64,000 nt of DNA, taken from the NCBI GenBank assembly GCA_000775715.1, contig JRWQ01000011.1, positions 1 through 64,000 on the forward strand, given 5' to 3'. Every line of letters starts with the position of its first letter. Position 1 is the stretch's first letter. This stretch comes from Vibrio tubiashii. Its GTDB lineage: Bacteria; Pseudomonadota; Gammaproteobacteria; Enterobacterales; Vibrionaceae. The position numbers and the translations under genes were made by a program. Shown piece by piece: positions 9,302 to 18,869 of the stretch. The notes beneath the pieces were generated by a model. That model was not told where the DNA came from. It saw nothing but the letters and a program-made list of their open reading frames with translations, and ran no database searches.

Positions 9302-9772
9302 TTACTTGTTTTCGTTTAAGTAGTCTAATACTACTTCGTGGTGAGTCTTGGTCTTGAACTTATTAAACACGTGTTCAATCACGCCTTCTTCATTGATCAA
9401 GAAGCTAATTCGGTGCAGACCATCGTAGACCTTACCCATAAATTTCTTCTCTCCCCATACTCCGAATTGCTCAGCAACGGCATGGTCTTCATCTGAAAGA
9501 AGGGTGAAGTTTAATTCATCGCGCTCGATAAATTTACCAAGACGTTTAACTGGGTCAATACTTACACCGAGTACCACAACGTTGTGGGCATCGAGCTCGG
9601 CCTTAACATCGCGGAGCCCTTGAGCTTGTACAGTACAACCAGGAGTCATGGCTTTAGGATAGAAGTAAAATAGAACTTTCTTGCCTTTGAAATCGTCTAG
9701 AGTGACGGTCTCGCCATTTTGGTCAAGTAATGAGAACGCTGGCGCTGGTGCACCGGCTGTGAGCGTGTTCAT
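9302..9772 (-). CDS. bcp: Peroxiredoxin of the BCP/PrxQ family, single cysteine
   Basis: Cytosolic thiol peroxidase of 156 residues that reduces hydrogen peroxide and organic hydroperoxides. The peroxidatic motif PKAMTPGCTVQ places the catalytic cysteine at Cys46. In E. coli BCP the resolving cysteine follows five residues later; here that position is not Cys (AQGLRD), and the protein contains no second cysteine at all. It must therefore work as a 1-Cys enzyme and be reduced by an outside thiol. It lies 12 bp downstream of gcvR, the common bcp-gcvR arrangement. Confidence 0.93.
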   Translation of the reverse strand: MNTLTAGAPAPAFSLLDQNGETVTLDDFKGKKVLFYFYPKAMTPGCTVQAQGLRDVKAELDAHNVVVLGVSIDPVKRLGKFIERDELNFTLLSDEDHAVAEQFGVWGEKKFMGKVYDGLHRISFLINEEGVIEHVFNKFKTKTHHEVVLDYLNENK

Positions 9773-9784
9773 GGGTATTCCTTT

Positions 9785-10327
9785 TTATTGACTGTTTTTT
9801 AAGAAATTTAGTGAGCCTTGTACGGCTAATTTTTGACAAATCGCGTCGAACTCTTCCTGCAACTGCATAAGGTTGCAATCAGAATCCACCGATGCAGAGA
9901 TGGCGATATGGAACTGGTCTTGCTCAGCATCAATCTTGTCTTTATTAATGGTTTGCGCGCTTAGCGAGGAAAGACCGATGTTCTTCTCTGCAAAAAAGTT
10001 AGTGAATTTTTCCGTGAGTCCCGGTTTGTCATCTGACTCGACAAACACTTCTAAGGTATAGGCGTTGTCTATGTACGAGTGTGAAGATGTACGTTTCATG
10101 ATTGTAATTAGATCATGTTCTTGACCGAGAAGTGGCAAGGTAGTCTCGACACGTGTAATGGCAGCATTGTTCCCTGTTAATAACATGATGAGGGTAAATT
10201 CGTTGCCGAAAAGGGCAATACGACTGTCAACAATATTGCATCCAGACTGAGTGACCAGGTGTACTACTTGATTGCATACGCCTGGGCGGTCTGTTCCTAC
10301 CGCAGTAATCACCAGATGTTGAGTCAT
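9785..10327 (-). CDS. gcvR: Glycine cleavage system regulator GcvR
   Basis: Cytosolic regulator of 180 residues with two ACT domains; in enteric bacteria GcvR binds GcvA in the presence or absence of glycine to control the glycine cleavage genes. The first ACT domain begins HLVITAVGTDRPGVCNQVV, and the second contains VESDDKPGLTEKFTNFFAEKNI. The frame is open to 10399, but the family start MTQHLVI corresponds to ATG at 10327. It is upstream of bcp and divergent from dapA. No gcvA or gcvTHP genes lie in the window. Confidence 0.92.
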   Translation of the reverse strand: MTQHLVITAVGTDRPGVCNQVVHLVTQSGCNIVDSRIALFGNEFTLIMLLTGNNAAITRVETTLPLLGQEHDLITIMKRTSSHSYIDNAYTLEVFVESDDKPGLTEKFTNFFAEKNIGLSSLSAQTINKDKIDAEQDQFHIAISASVDSDCNLMQLQEEFDAICQKLAVQGSLNFLKNSQ

Positions 10328-10625
10328 AAGGTCACTTCTATCAATGTTAAAGTTATTAATGAGATAGCTTAGCACAGATGGATGCAGAAAAATGGTCAAG
10401 GTATACTTTTCTAATTCGCTGAGAACAGTTTTTCATCTAACTCGTTCTATTCGAATGATTCCTAACTCAGGACTGACATCAATTGAGTTGAATCGAGTAA
10501 GTTGCCAGAGTTCTAACATCTGATAAATATTCATTCATTTAGGTGATTTAAGCGGGCTTAATCGCTTGTCTTTATCAATCGCCTTACAGTACCATGCGAT
10601 TAGGATTTAAATTAGGGAGAAAGAC

Positions 10626-11504
10626 ATGTTTTCAGGAAGTATAGTAGCGTTAATCACACCGTTTAATCTTGATGGCGAGGTTGACTATGTGAGCCTGAAG
10701 AAGCTGGTGGATTACCATGTAGAAGCAGGCAGTGATGGTATCGTTGCTGTGGGCACTACTGGTGAGTCAGCAACGCTTACAGTTGAAGAGCATGTCAAAG
10801 TAGTAATGAAAACGGTCGAGTTTGCCGAAGGGCGCATTCCAGTTATTGCTGGCACAGGCGCAAATGCAACTCATGAATCCGTTACCTTTAGCCGTTTACT
10901 GAACAACTCCGGTATTGCGGGTTGTCTAAGTGTGACTCCTTATTACAACAAGCCGACTCAAGAAGGCTTGTACTTGCACTATAAAGCAATTGCAGAAGAG
11001 AGTGATGTACCACAGATTTTGTACAACGTGCCGGGCAGAACTGCGGTAGACTTACTGCCAGAAACTGTGGCTCGTCTTGCTGAAATAGAAAATATCGTTG
11101 CGTTGAAAGATGCGACTGGAGACTTAAGCCGAATTGCAATTCATCGTGAACTTTGTGGCGAAGATTTTATCTTACTAAGTGGTGATGATTCGTCTGGCCT
11201 TGATTTTGTGAAACAAGGTGGTAACGGTGTCATCTCTGTGACCAACAATATTGCAGCAGCAGACATGGCTAAAATGTTCAGACTGGCGCGTGAAGGTAAG
11301 TTTGAAGGCGCTGAAGTTATCAATCAGCGTCTAATGACGTTACATAAAAATCTATTCGTTGAGTCAAGCCCGATCCCTGTTAAATGGGCTGCGCATAAAC
11401 TTGGGCTGATTGAACACGGTGGCTTACGCTTGCCACTGACCGAGTTGTCTGAAAATGCTCGCCCAATAGTGGCTCAAGCAATGACGGAAGCTTGCATTTA
11501 CTAA
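10626..11504 (+). CDS. dapA: 4-hydroxy-tetrahydrodipicolinate synthase
   Basis: Cytosolic lysine and diaminopimelate pathway enzyme that condenses pyruvate with aspartate semialdehyde. All active-site residues are visible in the 292-residue TIM barrel: GTTGES with Thr44-Thr45, Tyr107, Tyr133 in YNVPGRTA, and the Schiff-base Lys161 in [18 protein letters not shown] precedes the ATG at 10626. It is followed after 55 bp by bamC, the same dapA-bamC pair as in E. coli, and the two are probably one transcript. The 298-bp region between the gcvR start and dapA shows no further gene. Confidence 0.97.
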   Translation: MFSGSIVALITPFNLDGEVDYVSLKKLVDYHVEAGSDGIVAVGTTGESATLTVEEHVKVVMKTVEFAEGRIPVIAGTGANATHESVTFSRLLNNSGIAGCLSVTPYYNKPTQEGLYLHYKAIAEESDVPQILYNVPGRTAVDLLPETVARLAEIENIVALKDATGDLSRIAIHRELCGEDFILLSGDDSSGLDFVKQGGNGVISVTNNIAAADMAKMFRLAREGKFEGAEVINQRLMTLHKNLFVESSPIPVKWAAHKLGLIEHGGLRLPLTELSENARPIVAQAMTEACIY

Positions 11505-11559
11505 ATTTAATATGGATTGCCGAAGTGTGGACTTCGGCAAGTATGTATCAGGAGTTTTA

Positions 11560-12588
11560 ATGAAATTGTCTCACCAGCTAGTCGTCAGTTCACTAGCTGT
11601 TTTTGTTTTAAGTGCATGTTCTGGTAGCGCCGCTCAGCGTCGTCAGGCAAAAGATGACTTTGAATATCTGAACACGCCACCAATGAAAGAGTGGCAGTTG
11701 GCCGATGGTGCAACTCCAGAATTCTATCCCGACTACAACATTCCTCAAGGTGAGTTCGTTGGTGGAATCGGTAGTGAGGTCGATATTCGTTCCCCGCAAC
11801 AGGTTCTTGAGTTGATCCCTGGTGCACGAGCGGAGCGCAAGCAGGGGGAAGTAACTCTTTGGTTACTTCGCGAAGATGAGCTAGATAAAGTATGGCAAAC
11901 TGCACTGAAGATGCTTCAAGAACAGCAAATGCTAGTTCGTGAGCAGACTGATACTCGTATCGAAACAGACTGGGTTTCTTGGACTGACCAAGACGAAGAT
12001 ATTGAAGTTGGATCTCGTTATGCGATCGAGCGAATCGTCGTTGGTGGCCGTCATGGGTTTAAGATTTCGCTGATTGACTGGCGTGAAAATGGCAAACAGG
12101 TGCCTGTCACTGAGACCAACAAAGAGCGTTATAACGCGCTAATGACGAATTTAGTTACCGCGCGTTACGACCTAGATATTCGTGAAGAAGCTGCACGCAA
12201 AGCTGAGCAACTCGTTAAGCAAATCCCTGTATCGATGGGCTCAGACCGAAGCGGACTTCCGGTTATTATTGCTCGCACGCCATATAACGTGTTGTGGCTT
12301 CGTATACCGACATTACTACCTGAAATGGGCTTTACCATTGAAGAGCGTAATCAGTCTCAAGGTACAGTGAAAGCCAAGTACGCAGCGCCAGATGATGAGT
12401 TTTGGACCGAAATTGGCGTTAAACCGATTGAGCTTCCCCAAGGCACATACACCTTTTTGTTGGGTGACCTTGGTAACCGTACTTCTATTAATGTCACGGA
12501 CTCAAATGGTAAGCCGGTTGAAGAGGCAATGCTTCAAGACATGGTACCTATTATTGCTGCAATTGCCGAAAGGCAAACTAACCAGTAA
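11560..12588 (+). CDS. bamC: Outer-membrane assembly lipoprotein BamC
   Basis: Lipoprotein of the BAM complex that inserts beta-barrel proteins into the outer membrane. The 342-residue protein has a lipoprotein signal ending in VLSACSGS, so Cys20 is the lipidated residue. The region PPMKEWQLADGATPEFYPDYNIP resembles the unstructured N-terminal part of BamC that contacts BamD, and two globular domains follow. An in-frame ATG exists at 11512, but CAGGAG before the ATG at 11560 and the signal peptide fix the start. A short hairpin (11518-11539) lies between dapA and this gene. Confidence 0.93.
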   Translation: MKLSHQLVVSSLAVFVLSACSGSAAQRRQAKDDFEYLNTPPMKEWQLADGATPEFYPDYNIPQGEFVGGIGSEVDIRSPQQVLELIPGARAERKQGEVTLWLLREDELDKVWQTALKMLQEQQMLVREQTDTRIETDWVSWTDQDEDIEVGSRYAIERIVVGGRHGFKISLIDWRENGKQVPVTETNKERYNALMTNLVTARYDLDIREEAARKAEQLVKQIPVSMGSDRSGLPVIIARTPYNVLWLRIPTLLPEMGFTIEERNQSQGTVKAKYAAPDDEFWTEIGVKPIELPQGTYTFLLGDLGNRTSINVTDSNGKPVEEAMLQDMVPIIAAIAERQTNQ

Positions 12589-12595
12589 TCATTCG

Positions 12596-12629
12596 ATAAA
12601 AAAAGCTGACATCATGTCAGCTTTTTTTT
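12596..12629 (+). terminator. Terminator after bamC
   Basis: AAAAAAGCTGACAT and ATGTCAGCTTTTTT form a strong stem with a two-base loop and a T run. Confidence 0.9.
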
Positions 12630-12701
12630 GTTCGTATTATTAAGTAGTAGCAGTTAAAAATATCGTGTCCTCGTTTTTCCAGACTGCTACTAATTATCGG
12701 C

Positions 12702-14027
12702 TTATAGAACCATTGCAGCGATCCAACCGAATACAATCAGTGGGATGTTATAGTGAATGAAAGTAGGAACAACTGTTTCCCAAATGTGTTCGTGTTGACC
12801 ATCTGCATTTAGGCCAGATGTAGGACCAAGCGTTGAGTCTGAGGCAGGTGATCCTGCATCACCAAGAGCCGCTGCTGTACCGACTAGAGCGATTGTTGCC
12901 ATTGGCGAGAAGCCAAACGCGGCCGCTAGTGGTACATAGATTGTCGCTAGAATAGGAATGGTCGAGAAAGAAGAGCCAATTCCCATCGTCACCAACAGAC
13001 CAACGACTAGCATTAATAGAGCAGCCAGTGGTTTATTGTCACCAATGCTGGTTGATAGCGCTTCTACTAGCGATTCTACACCGCCAGTTTGCTTCATTAC
13101 CGCTGCGAAGCCGGCTGCTGCGATCATGATAAAGCCGATCATCGCCATCATGTGTACGCCCTTGGTAAACACATCGTGCGTCTCTTTCCAAGCAATGACA
13201 CCACCAAAGGTAAACACCATAAAGCCTGCAAGACCACCAATGATCATTGAGCCTGTAGATAGCTGCACCCCCAGTGCCGCAACGATGCCTGCCGCTGCGA
13301 CAAGGATGTTCTTTTTGTTAATTGACTTTGGGTTCTCTTCTACGTGAGTCAGCTCAGTCTCTTTGTACTGGCGAGGCTTACGGTAGCTAAAGAAAATTGC
13401 GGTGAGTAGACCAAAAATCATACCAGCTGCAGGAAGTATCATAGCCACTGGAACTTGGCTGGCGACCACGTTATCTAAGCCGTTCTCGTGTAGGTTCTTT
13501 AGCAGGATATTGTTAAGGAAAATGCCACCAAAACCGATAGGCAGAACCATATAAGGTGTAACCAAGCCGAAGGTTAGCACACAGGCAATCATCCGGCGGT
13601 CTAGGTTAAGTTTTGCAAATACGCCCAATAAAGGTGGAATAAGAATTGGGATAAAGGCGATATGGACTGGAATGACGTTTTGTGAAGACATAGTTACCAA
13701 TGTTAGAGCAACTAAAACAGCGTACTTTAGGCCAGTCGATGCTGAGGCGTTCTCTTTACCGTGAATTCGTTTGATGACGCTATTGGCTAGCAAATCGGTG
13801 ATTCCAGAACGTGAGATAGCGACAGCGAATGTGCCAAGCATGGCATAGCTAAGTGCGATCGTTGCACCACCACCAAGTCCGCTTTCAAAAGCAGCGACCG
13901 CTTCATTAAGTTCCATACCTGAAACCAAACCACCAACGATGGCGCTGAATGTCAGTGCGACGACGACATTTACACGCATCAGTGCTAAGGCAAGCATGAC
14001 ACATACAGAAATGACAACAGGGTTCAT
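12702..14027 (-). CDS. Na+/H+ antiporter-family carrier
   Basis: Polytopic inner-membrane carrier of 441 residues with about eleven hydrophobic segments. It resembles the Na+/H+ antiporter family that includes NhaC-like and YuiF-like proteins of the IT superfamily. Conserved polar motifs inside membrane regions include [16 protein letters not shown] near residue 50, [12 protein letters not shown] near 163, and [18 protein letters not shown] near 393. The gene stands alone. The substrate cannot be read from sequence; some relatives are thought to carry amino acids such as histidine rather than exchange sodium for protons. Confidence 0.8.
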   Translation of the reverse strand: MNPVVISVCVMLALALMRVNVVVALTFSAIVGGLVSGMELNEAVAAFESGLGGGATIALSYAMLGTFAVAISRSGITDLLANSVIKRIHGKENASASTGLKYAVLVALTLVTMSSQNVIPVHIAFIPILIPPLLGVFAKLNLDRRMIACVLTFGLVTPYMVLPIGFGGIFLNNILLKNLHENGLDNVVASQVPVAMILPAAGMIFGLLTAIFFSYRKPRQYKETELTHVEENPKSINKKNILVAAAGIVAALGVQLSTGSMIIGGLAGFMVFTFGGVIAWKETHDVFTKGVHMMAMIGFIMIAAAGFAAVMKQTGGVESLVEALSTSIGDNKPLAALLMLVVGLLVTMGIGSSFSTIPILATIYVPLAAAFGFSPMATIALVGTAAALGDAGSPASDSTLGPTSGLNADGQHEHIWETVVPTFIHYNIPLIVFGWIAAMVL

Positions 14028-14056
14028 AATTTACTCTTGAGTTGTGTTTACGGTTA

Positions 14057-14716
14057 TTATTTTGTTTCGTCTTGTGACTCATTAACTAGCGGCCAACCAC
14101 CTAGGGCCTTCCACTTATTAACGATGCCACAAAAAAGCTCTGCCGTTTTTTGAGTATCATATAGGGCAGAGTGGGCTTCTTTATTGTCAAATTCCATCCC
14201 AGCGGTTTTACACGCCTTTGCTAACACAGTTTGACCATAAGCTAAACCACTTAGTGTAGCGGTATCAAACGTTGCGAAGGGGTGGAAAGGGACTCGTTTT
14301 AGTTTGCTACGCTCGCTCGCTTCCATCACAAAGCTGTGATCGAAATTTGCATTGTGAGCAACCATGATGGCACGACTACAATCAGCGGCTTTTTGCTCTT
14401 TGCGTACCAACTTATAGATCTCTTTGAGGGCTTCTGATTCAGAGACTGCGCCGCGTAATGGGCTAAATGGGTCGTGAATACCAGTAAACTCTAGAGCTTC
14501 TTTCTCTAGATTTGCACCTTCAAACGGCTCAACATGAAAATGAATAGTAGAGGCAGGGACAAGATCGCCGTTTTCGTCCATTTTTAAGGTCACGGCACAT
14601 ATTTCGAGTAGCGCATCTGTCTTTGCGTTGAATCCAGCTGTTTCTACGTCGATAACAACGGGAAAATAGCCGCGAAATCGTTTTTTGAGCGTCAATGCTT
14701 CGTTTTCAATAGTCAT
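14057..14716 (-). CDS. rnt: Ribonuclease T
   Basis: Cytosolic DEDDh 3'-5' exoribonuclease that trims the CCA end of tRNA and matures the 3' ends of stable RNAs. The four acidic motifs are visible in the 219 residues: [10 protein letters not shown] (Asp and Glu of motif I), [11 protein letters not shown] (motif II) and [14 protein letters not shown] (motif III with the catalytic His). The length matches E. coli RNase T (215). The spacing of 29 bp to the antiporter gene downstream could allow read-through, but function gives no link. Confidence 0.95.
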   Translation of the reverse strand: MTIENEALTLKKRFRGYFPVVIDVETAGFNAKTDALLEICAVTLKMDENGDLVPASTIHFHVEPFEGANLEKEALEFTGIHDPFSPLRGAVSESEALKEIYKLVRKEQKAADCSRAIMVAHNANFDHSFVMEASERSKLKRVPFHPFATFDTATLSGLAYGQTVLAKACKTAGMEFDNKEAHSALYDTQKTAELFCGIVNKWKALGGWPLVNESQDETK

Positions 14717-14914
14717 GTGTGCTTAAAATAGTGTGACAGGGCAGGCATTATTGCAGATTATTTAGGCGAGAAAAACCGTTAATCCTGATTGAAAACGATT
14801 GATTGGTAATTTGTCCTATACAAATTGGTTGGCGAGGTTTTTGCATTAGTCCAATTGAAGCAAGTTGGGTGGCAAAATTGGCGGCCCAAATCGAGTGAAG
14901 AGATGAAGTATTGT

Positions 14915-15796
14915 ATGAAGAAGTTATTGGCGAGCAGTATTGCAATAGCAAGCACAGTGTTTACTTACAATGTAGCGGCATTGGAGAAACACTATGTAGC
15001 TAAACCACAGCAATCTATGTGGCAAATGGTTGCCAATACGCCACTAGAATGCCGCTTAGTTCATCCGATCCCTAATTTTGGTGATGCGGTATTCTCTTCG
15101 TACGCGAGCAAAAAAATTAATTTAGATTTTGAACTGAAGATGAAACGCCCTATGGGTCAAACACGTGATGTTAGTTTGATCTCTATGCCACCAGCATGGC
15201 GACCGGGGGATAGCGCAGATCGTTTGACAACTATTCGCTTCTTCCAACAGTTTGATGGCTACGTTGGTGGACAAACAGCGTGGAGCATTCTTGGTGAGCT
15301 TGAAAAGGGGCGTTATCCAACCTTTAGTTATCAAGAATGGCAAAGTCGTGATCAACGTGTTGAAGTTGCACTCTCTTCTGTGCTTTTTCAACAGTCGTAC
15401 AATGTATTCAGCGACTGCATTGCTAATCTTTTGCCATACAGTTTCGAAGACATTGCCTTTACTATCCTTCACTATGATCGTAGCAGTGTCGAACTGAACA
15501 AGCAGTCACAGAAGCGTTTAGCTCAGATTGCTGAATATATTCGACATAACCAAGATATTGACCTTGTACTGGTATCAACCTATACCGATGCAGAAGATAG
15601 CAAAAGTGTTAGCCAAAACCTCTCAGAGAGACGCGCTGAGGTGCTAGAAGAATATTTTAAATCGCTAGGACTACCCGAAGACCGAATTCAAGTGCAAGGC
15701 TACGGGAGGCGCAGACCAATTGATGATAACTCATCTCCTATCGGCAAGGACCGTAACCGACGCGTTGTTATCTCTCTAGGTAGAACGCAGGTTTAA
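14915..15796 (+). CDS. motY: Sodium-driven flagellar motor protein MotY
   Basis: Outer-membrane associated T-ring component that lets PomA/PomB stators assemble around the polar flagellar motor. ATG at 14915 gives 293 residues, exactly the length known for Vibrio MotY, and starts a signal peptide ([21 protein letters not shown]). The N-terminal domain contains [11 protein letters not shown] and [11 protein letters not shown]; the C-terminal OmpA-like peptidoglycan-binding domain carries [18 protein letters not shown] and GYGRRRPI. The frame is open from 14825, but the longer version has no signal peptide at its start. Next to rnt, as commonly seen in vibrios. Confidence 0.95.
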   Translation: MKKLLASSIAIASTVFTYNVAALEKHYVAKPQQSMWQMVANTPLECRLVHPIPNFGDAVFSSYASKKINLDFELKMKRPMGQTRDVSLISMPPAWRPGDSADRLTTIRFFQQFDGYVGGQTAWSILGELEKGRYPTFSYQEWQSRDQRVEVALSSVLFQQSYNVFSDCIANLLPYSFEDIAFTILHYDRSSVELNKQSQKRLAQIAEYIRHNQDIDLVLVSTYTDAEDSKSVSQNLSERRAEVLEEYFKSLGLPEDRIQVQGYGRRRPIDDNSSPIGKDRNRRVVISLGRTQV

Positions 15797-15823
15797 GTAG
15801 CGAAGTCGAAAATCCCAGATATG

Positions 15824-15850
15824 AAAAAGGCCAGAGAAACTGGCCTTTTG
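15824..15850. terminator. Terminator between motY and the convergent small gene
   Basis: AAAAGGCCAG and CTGGCCTTTT form a perfect 10-bp stem around AGAAA, flanked by A and T runs, so it can act in both directions. Confidence 0.88.
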
Positions 15851-15866
15851 CGTTTGCATAGTGAGC

Positions 15867-16304
15867 TTAGTTCAAACGGAATTTAGCAATCAGGTTACAG
15901 TTGGTTGCGGTATCAATATCTTGTACCAATTGGGCAATTTTGGGATTGGGGTGCCTTTTCATAAACTCTATGAGTGCTTTTTTACAGCAACCCATGGAGT
16001 CAATAAAGGCGTCACATTGAGTATTCGGACATTGCGGGACAAGGGTGAGAACCTTTTCTGACGCAAGTTGGAGATATTTAAGCTCGTAGGCTACATCACC
16101 GATATTTCGCCAGAACATTGCCAGGTTGTGGCATGAAATCACCGAAATCATCAGGCGGTCTTCGACTTCAATCTCTTCACTGTCGCTAATTCTTTCACTC
16201 AAAGTCAGTGCTTGCTGATAGTGGAGAATACCACGTAGATGGTCATCATCACTCATTGCTATATCAGCAAGTAATGTGTGTTTTTCCCACTCTTGAATAC
16301 CCAT
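15867..16304 (-). CDS. DUF2753-like small protein with apparent Fur control
   Basis: A 145-residue soluble, mostly helical protein of unknown function. HYQQALTLSERI and the surrounding helices look TPR-like, and the C-terminal half holds four cysteines (CPNTQCDAF and MGCCKKAL). It resembles the Vibrio DUF2753 proteins, although I could not confirm this with a search. Two in-frame ATG codons lie at 16310 and 16304; GGAG is 9 bases before the second, which I prefer. The promoter region carries a perfect 7-1-7 Fur box and a second partial match overlaps the start codons, so expression is probably iron-controlled. Confidence 0.65.
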   Translation of the reverse strand: MGIQEWEKHTLLADIAMSDDDHLRGILHYQQALTLSERISDSEEIEVEDRLMISVISCHNLAMFWRNIGDVAYELKYLQLASEKVLTLVPQCPNTQCDAFIDSMGCCKKALIEFMKRHPNPKIAQLVQDIDTATNCNLIAKFRLN

Positions 16305-16343
16305 TATCATTATCTCCAGCTATAGATCAGGCTTGAGATTAAG

Positions 16344-16358
16344 TGATAATTATTATCA
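16344..16358. promoter_or_regulatory. Fur box (7-1-7 palindrome)
   Basis: TGATAATTATTATCA is a perfect match to the 7-1-7 Fur recognition pattern TGATAATnATTATCA. It is about 35-50 bp upstream of the minus-strand DUF2753-like gene. A second site, positions 16296-16314 on the minus strand, matches 15 of 19 bases of the Fur consensus and overlaps the ribosome site and start codons. Confidence 0.75.
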
Positions 16359-16366
16359 AGTAAAGT

Positions 16367-16403
16367 TAAAAAAATGGGACAGTGTGTCACTGTCCCATTT
16401 TCA
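16367..16403 (-). terminator. Terminator after gloA
   Basis: AAAATGGGACAGTG pairs with CACTGTCCCATTTT; on the minus strand it is followed by a run of T residues. Confidence 0.9.
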
Positions 16404-16422
16404 GATTGATAACAAGAGCGAT

Positions 16423-16839
16423 TTAACCTTCTAATCCGGCTGATGCTTGCTTGTTTTGAATCAGTTCAATCATGTATCCGTCAGGATCTTTAACGAAAGC
16501 AATATGAGTGCTACCGCCTTTGACCGGTCCTGGCTCGCGAGTGACATTGCCACCTGCAGCTTTAATTGCATCACATGTGGCGTAGATATCATCAAAACCA
16601 ATCGCAACGTGGCCAAACGCAGATCCCAGGTCATATTCGCTGGTACCCCAGTTGTATGTGAGTTCAATCACAGCACCTTGCGACTCGTCACCAAAACCAA
16701 TAAAAGCGAGAGTGTACTCATACTCTTTGTTTTCATTGGTACGAAGTAGTTTCATACCCATGACTTCGGTGTAGAACTTGATTGATTTATCTAGATCTCC
16801 CACACGAAGCATAGTGTGAAGAATGCGTCCATTTGACAT
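16423..16839 (-). CDS. gloA: Lactoylglutathione lyase (glyoxalase I)
   Basis: Cytosolic metalloenzyme that converts the methylglyoxal-glutathione hemithioacetal to S-lactoylglutathione. The 138-residue protein has the double beta-alpha-beta fold of bacterial nickel-type glyoxalase I with the four metal ligands His8, Glu59, His77 and Glu125 in the motifs [22 protein letters not shown] and GYMIELIQ. It sits 12 bp after nth and may be co-transcribed with it. Its own strong terminator follows. Confidence 0.96.
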   Translation of the reverse strand: MSNGRILHTMLRVGDLDKSIKFYTEVMGMKLLRTNENKEYEYTLAFIGFGDESQGAVIELTYNWGTSEYDLGSAFGHVAIGFDDIYATCDAIKAAGGNVTREPGPVKGGSTHIAFVKDPDGYMIELIQNKQASAGLEG

Positions 16840-16851
16840 TGTTATGCTCTC

Positions 16852-17493
16852 CTAATTATCGGGATATACTTTTTCTTTAAACTCACAAAGGTCTTCTATT
16901 ATGCAGCTACCGCAGCGTGGCTTACGCGCAATACATGTGTAGCGTCCGTGCAAAATCAGCCAGTGGTGCACATCTAACTTAAATTCTTTCGGTACAACTT
17001 TAAGTAGTTTCTCTTCTACCTGATCGACGTTCTTACCCATGGCGAGTTTAGTGCGGTTGGATACACGGAAAATATGGGTGTCGACAGCGATGGTAGGCCA
17101 GCCAAAAGCCGTGTTGAGAACGACGTTTGCGGTTTTTCGACCGACTCCTGGAAGCGCTTCAAGAGCTTCACGGTTTTCTGGTACTTCACCACCATGTAGG
17201 TCGAGCAGGATCTTACATGTTTTAATGACGTTCTCGGCTTTTGAGTTAAACAGACCTATGGTCCTGATGTACTCTCTAACACCGTCGACACCTAAGTCCA
17301 GAAGACCTTGTGGCGTATTCGCTACCGGATACAGCTTATCGGTTGCTTTGTTAACGCTCACATCGGTTGCTTGTGCTGAGAGGAGCACGGCAATCAGTAG
17401 CTCAAATGGTGTGCTCCAGTTTAACTCGGTTTGTGGATTAGGGTTGTTCTCCCGCAAACGCTCCAGTATTAATCTTCGTTTATCTTTGTTCAT
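16852..17493 (-). CDS. nth: Endonuclease III
   Basis: DNA N-glycosylase/AP lyase for oxidised pyrimidines. The 213 residues contain the helix-hairpin-helix LPGVGRKTA with catalytic Lys120 and the catalytic Asp138 in IAVDTHIFR. The C-terminal 4Fe-4S cluster has the classic spacing C-x6-C-x2-C-x5-C (CIARKPRCGSCIIEDLC). Its length is that of E. coli Nth (211). It follows rsxE by about 50 bp, as in E. coli, and is likely the last or next-to-last gene of the rsx transcript. Confidence 0.97.
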   Translation of the reverse strand: MNKDKRRLILERLRENNPNPQTELNWSTPFELLIAVLLSAQATDVSVNKATDKLYPVANTPQGLLDLGVDGVREYIRTIGLFNSKAENVIKTCKILLDLHGGEVPENREALEALPGVGRKTANVVLNTAFGWPTIAVDTHIFRVSNRTKLAMGKNVDQVEEKLLKVVPKEFKLDVHHWLILHGRYTCIARKPRCGSCIIEDLCEFKEKVYPDN

Positions 17494-17542
17494 TTAAGGC
17501 TGCTTTCCAATGCTCCGTTTGATGCCGTTAGCTCAAACTGTT

Positions 17543-18232
17543 TTAATTTGTTACGCGAGCTCGTTCGATGGTCTGCTTTTGTTGTTTTGGCTGTCGAGCT
17601 TCAAGTTGCTTGTCTATAATATTCTTGACGGCAATCAGTAATCCAACGCCAATAAAGGCCCCTGGGGGAAGCAGTGCAAGCAAGAAGCTGTTGTCGAACT
17701 GGAACACTTCGATACGTAAGGAAGTTGCCCATTCACCAAGTAGGAGGTCAGCACCATCAAACAGAGTGCCGTTACCAATCACTTCTCGCATCGCGCCCAA
17801 AACAACCAGGACGCTGGTCATACCAAGCCCCATCCAGAAGCCATCTTGAACTGATGGCAATACATCGTTTTTTGAAGCAAAGGCTTCAGCGCGGCCGATG
17901 ATGATACAGTTAGTCACGATTAGCGGAATAAAGATACCTAACGAAAGATATAGGCCGTAAGCATACGCATTCATCAGCAGTTGTACGCATGTTACTAGTG
18001 CGGCAATGATCATAACGAAAACAGGGATACGGACTTCTTTTGGCACATAGTCACGAACGAGAGATACGGTGACATTTGAGCCGACTAAAACAAGTAAGGT
18101 CGCAATACCTAGGCCAAGCGCATTCGTGACAGTGGACGAAACCGCAAGCAGCGGACACAAGCCCAGCAGTTGAACCAGAGCAGGGTTGTTGTCCCACATG
18201 CCGTTCTTGATTAGAGTTTTATGATCACTCAT
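17543..18232 (-). CDS. rsxE: Rnf/Rsx electron transport complex subunit E
   Basis: Integral membrane subunit paired with RsxA in the ion-pumping ferredoxin:NAD or SoxR-reducing complex. It is 229 residues with six hydrophobic helices and conserved motifs [17 protein letters not shown] (residues 16-32) and [16 protein letters not shown], which supply the cysteines thought to hold a shared membrane iron-sulfur site. The frame is open 12 bp further, but GGAGG lies just before the ATG at 18232, which overlaps the rsxG stop by 8 bp. The C-terminal tail is basic. Confidence 0.96.
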   Translation of the reverse strand: MSDHKTLIKNGMWDNNPALVQLLGLCPLLAVSSTVTNALGLGIATLLVLVGSNVTVSLVRDYVPKEVRIPVFVMIIAALVTCVQLLMNAYAYGLYLSLGIFIPLIVTNCIIIGRAEAFASKNDVLPSVQDGFWMGLGMTSVLVVLGAMREVIGNGTLFDGADLLLGEWATSLRIEVFQFDNSFLLALLPPGAFIGVGLLIAVKNIIDKQLEARQPKQQKQTIERARVTN

Positions 18233-18860
18233 GATTGCCTCCACAGTTTAGTGGTTGTGCCAATATTTGATCTCGATGGGTGTTGACATATTGAACGGTA
18301 TTTTTCACGGCTTTTACCACTGCTCGAGGAGTAATAGTTGCGCCAGTAAATTGGTCAAATTGACCACCGTCTTTACGTACTTTCCAGTCTGAAAGGTTAC
18401 TTTCAGTCACTTTTTTCCCTGTAAAGCCAAGAATCCAGTCTGTGATTCGTAGATCAATTTTATCACCTAGTCCGGGCGTTTCCTTATGGCTTAATACACG
18501 TGTACCTGTAATCGTACCATCTTGCTTAATACCAATGATGATCTTGATTGTGCCATTGTAGCCGTCAGGAGCAATCGCTTCGATCGCTAACGCAGACGGT
18601 TCATCTTTGATTGTCGCTAAGTAAACAGGCATTGGTGAGTCTGTTCCCAATGCTGGATCGCTGACTAGAGTACAGGCTCGATAGAGATCGTTATCGTGCA
18701 TGTCATGGGGGATGACTTGATTAAGTACAGATAAAAGCTGCTTTTGTTCCTGAAGTTGGATTTGGTCTTTGGTCAGGTAGTTGGTTAGTGCTACTACTCC
18801 TGTCGATGCACAGGCGAAGATTGCAAGAACAGCCCCGTTTTTTCTAATCGCATTTAACAT
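18225..18860 (-). CDS. rsxG: Rnf/Rsx electron transport complex subunit G
   Basis: Membrane-anchored periplasmic flavoprotein of 211 residues. One N-terminal helix ([21 protein letters not shown]) anchors an FMN-binding domain, and the motif [11 protein letters not shown] around residue 178 carries the threonine that is covalently flavinylated through a phosphoester bond. KETPGLGDK near residue 125 is a second family signature. It overlaps rsxE and lies 9 bp downstream of rsxD. Confidence 0.96.
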   Translation of the reverse strand: MLNAIRKNGAVLAIFACASTGVVALTNYLTKDQIQLQEQKQLLSVLNQVIPHDMHDNDLYRACTLVSDPALGTDSPMPVYLATIKDEPSALAIEAIAPDGYNGTIKIIIGIKQDGTITGTRVLSHKETPGLGDKIDLRITDWILGFTGKKVTESNLSDWKVRKDGGQFDQFTGATITPRAVVKAVKNTVQYVNTHRDQILAQPLNCGGNHE

Positions 18861-18869
18861 AATGAAACC

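Noticed and set aside
17039..17497. A 152-residue plus-strand frame opposite nth
   Set aside because: It is the shadow of nth, which has all its catalytic and cluster residues.
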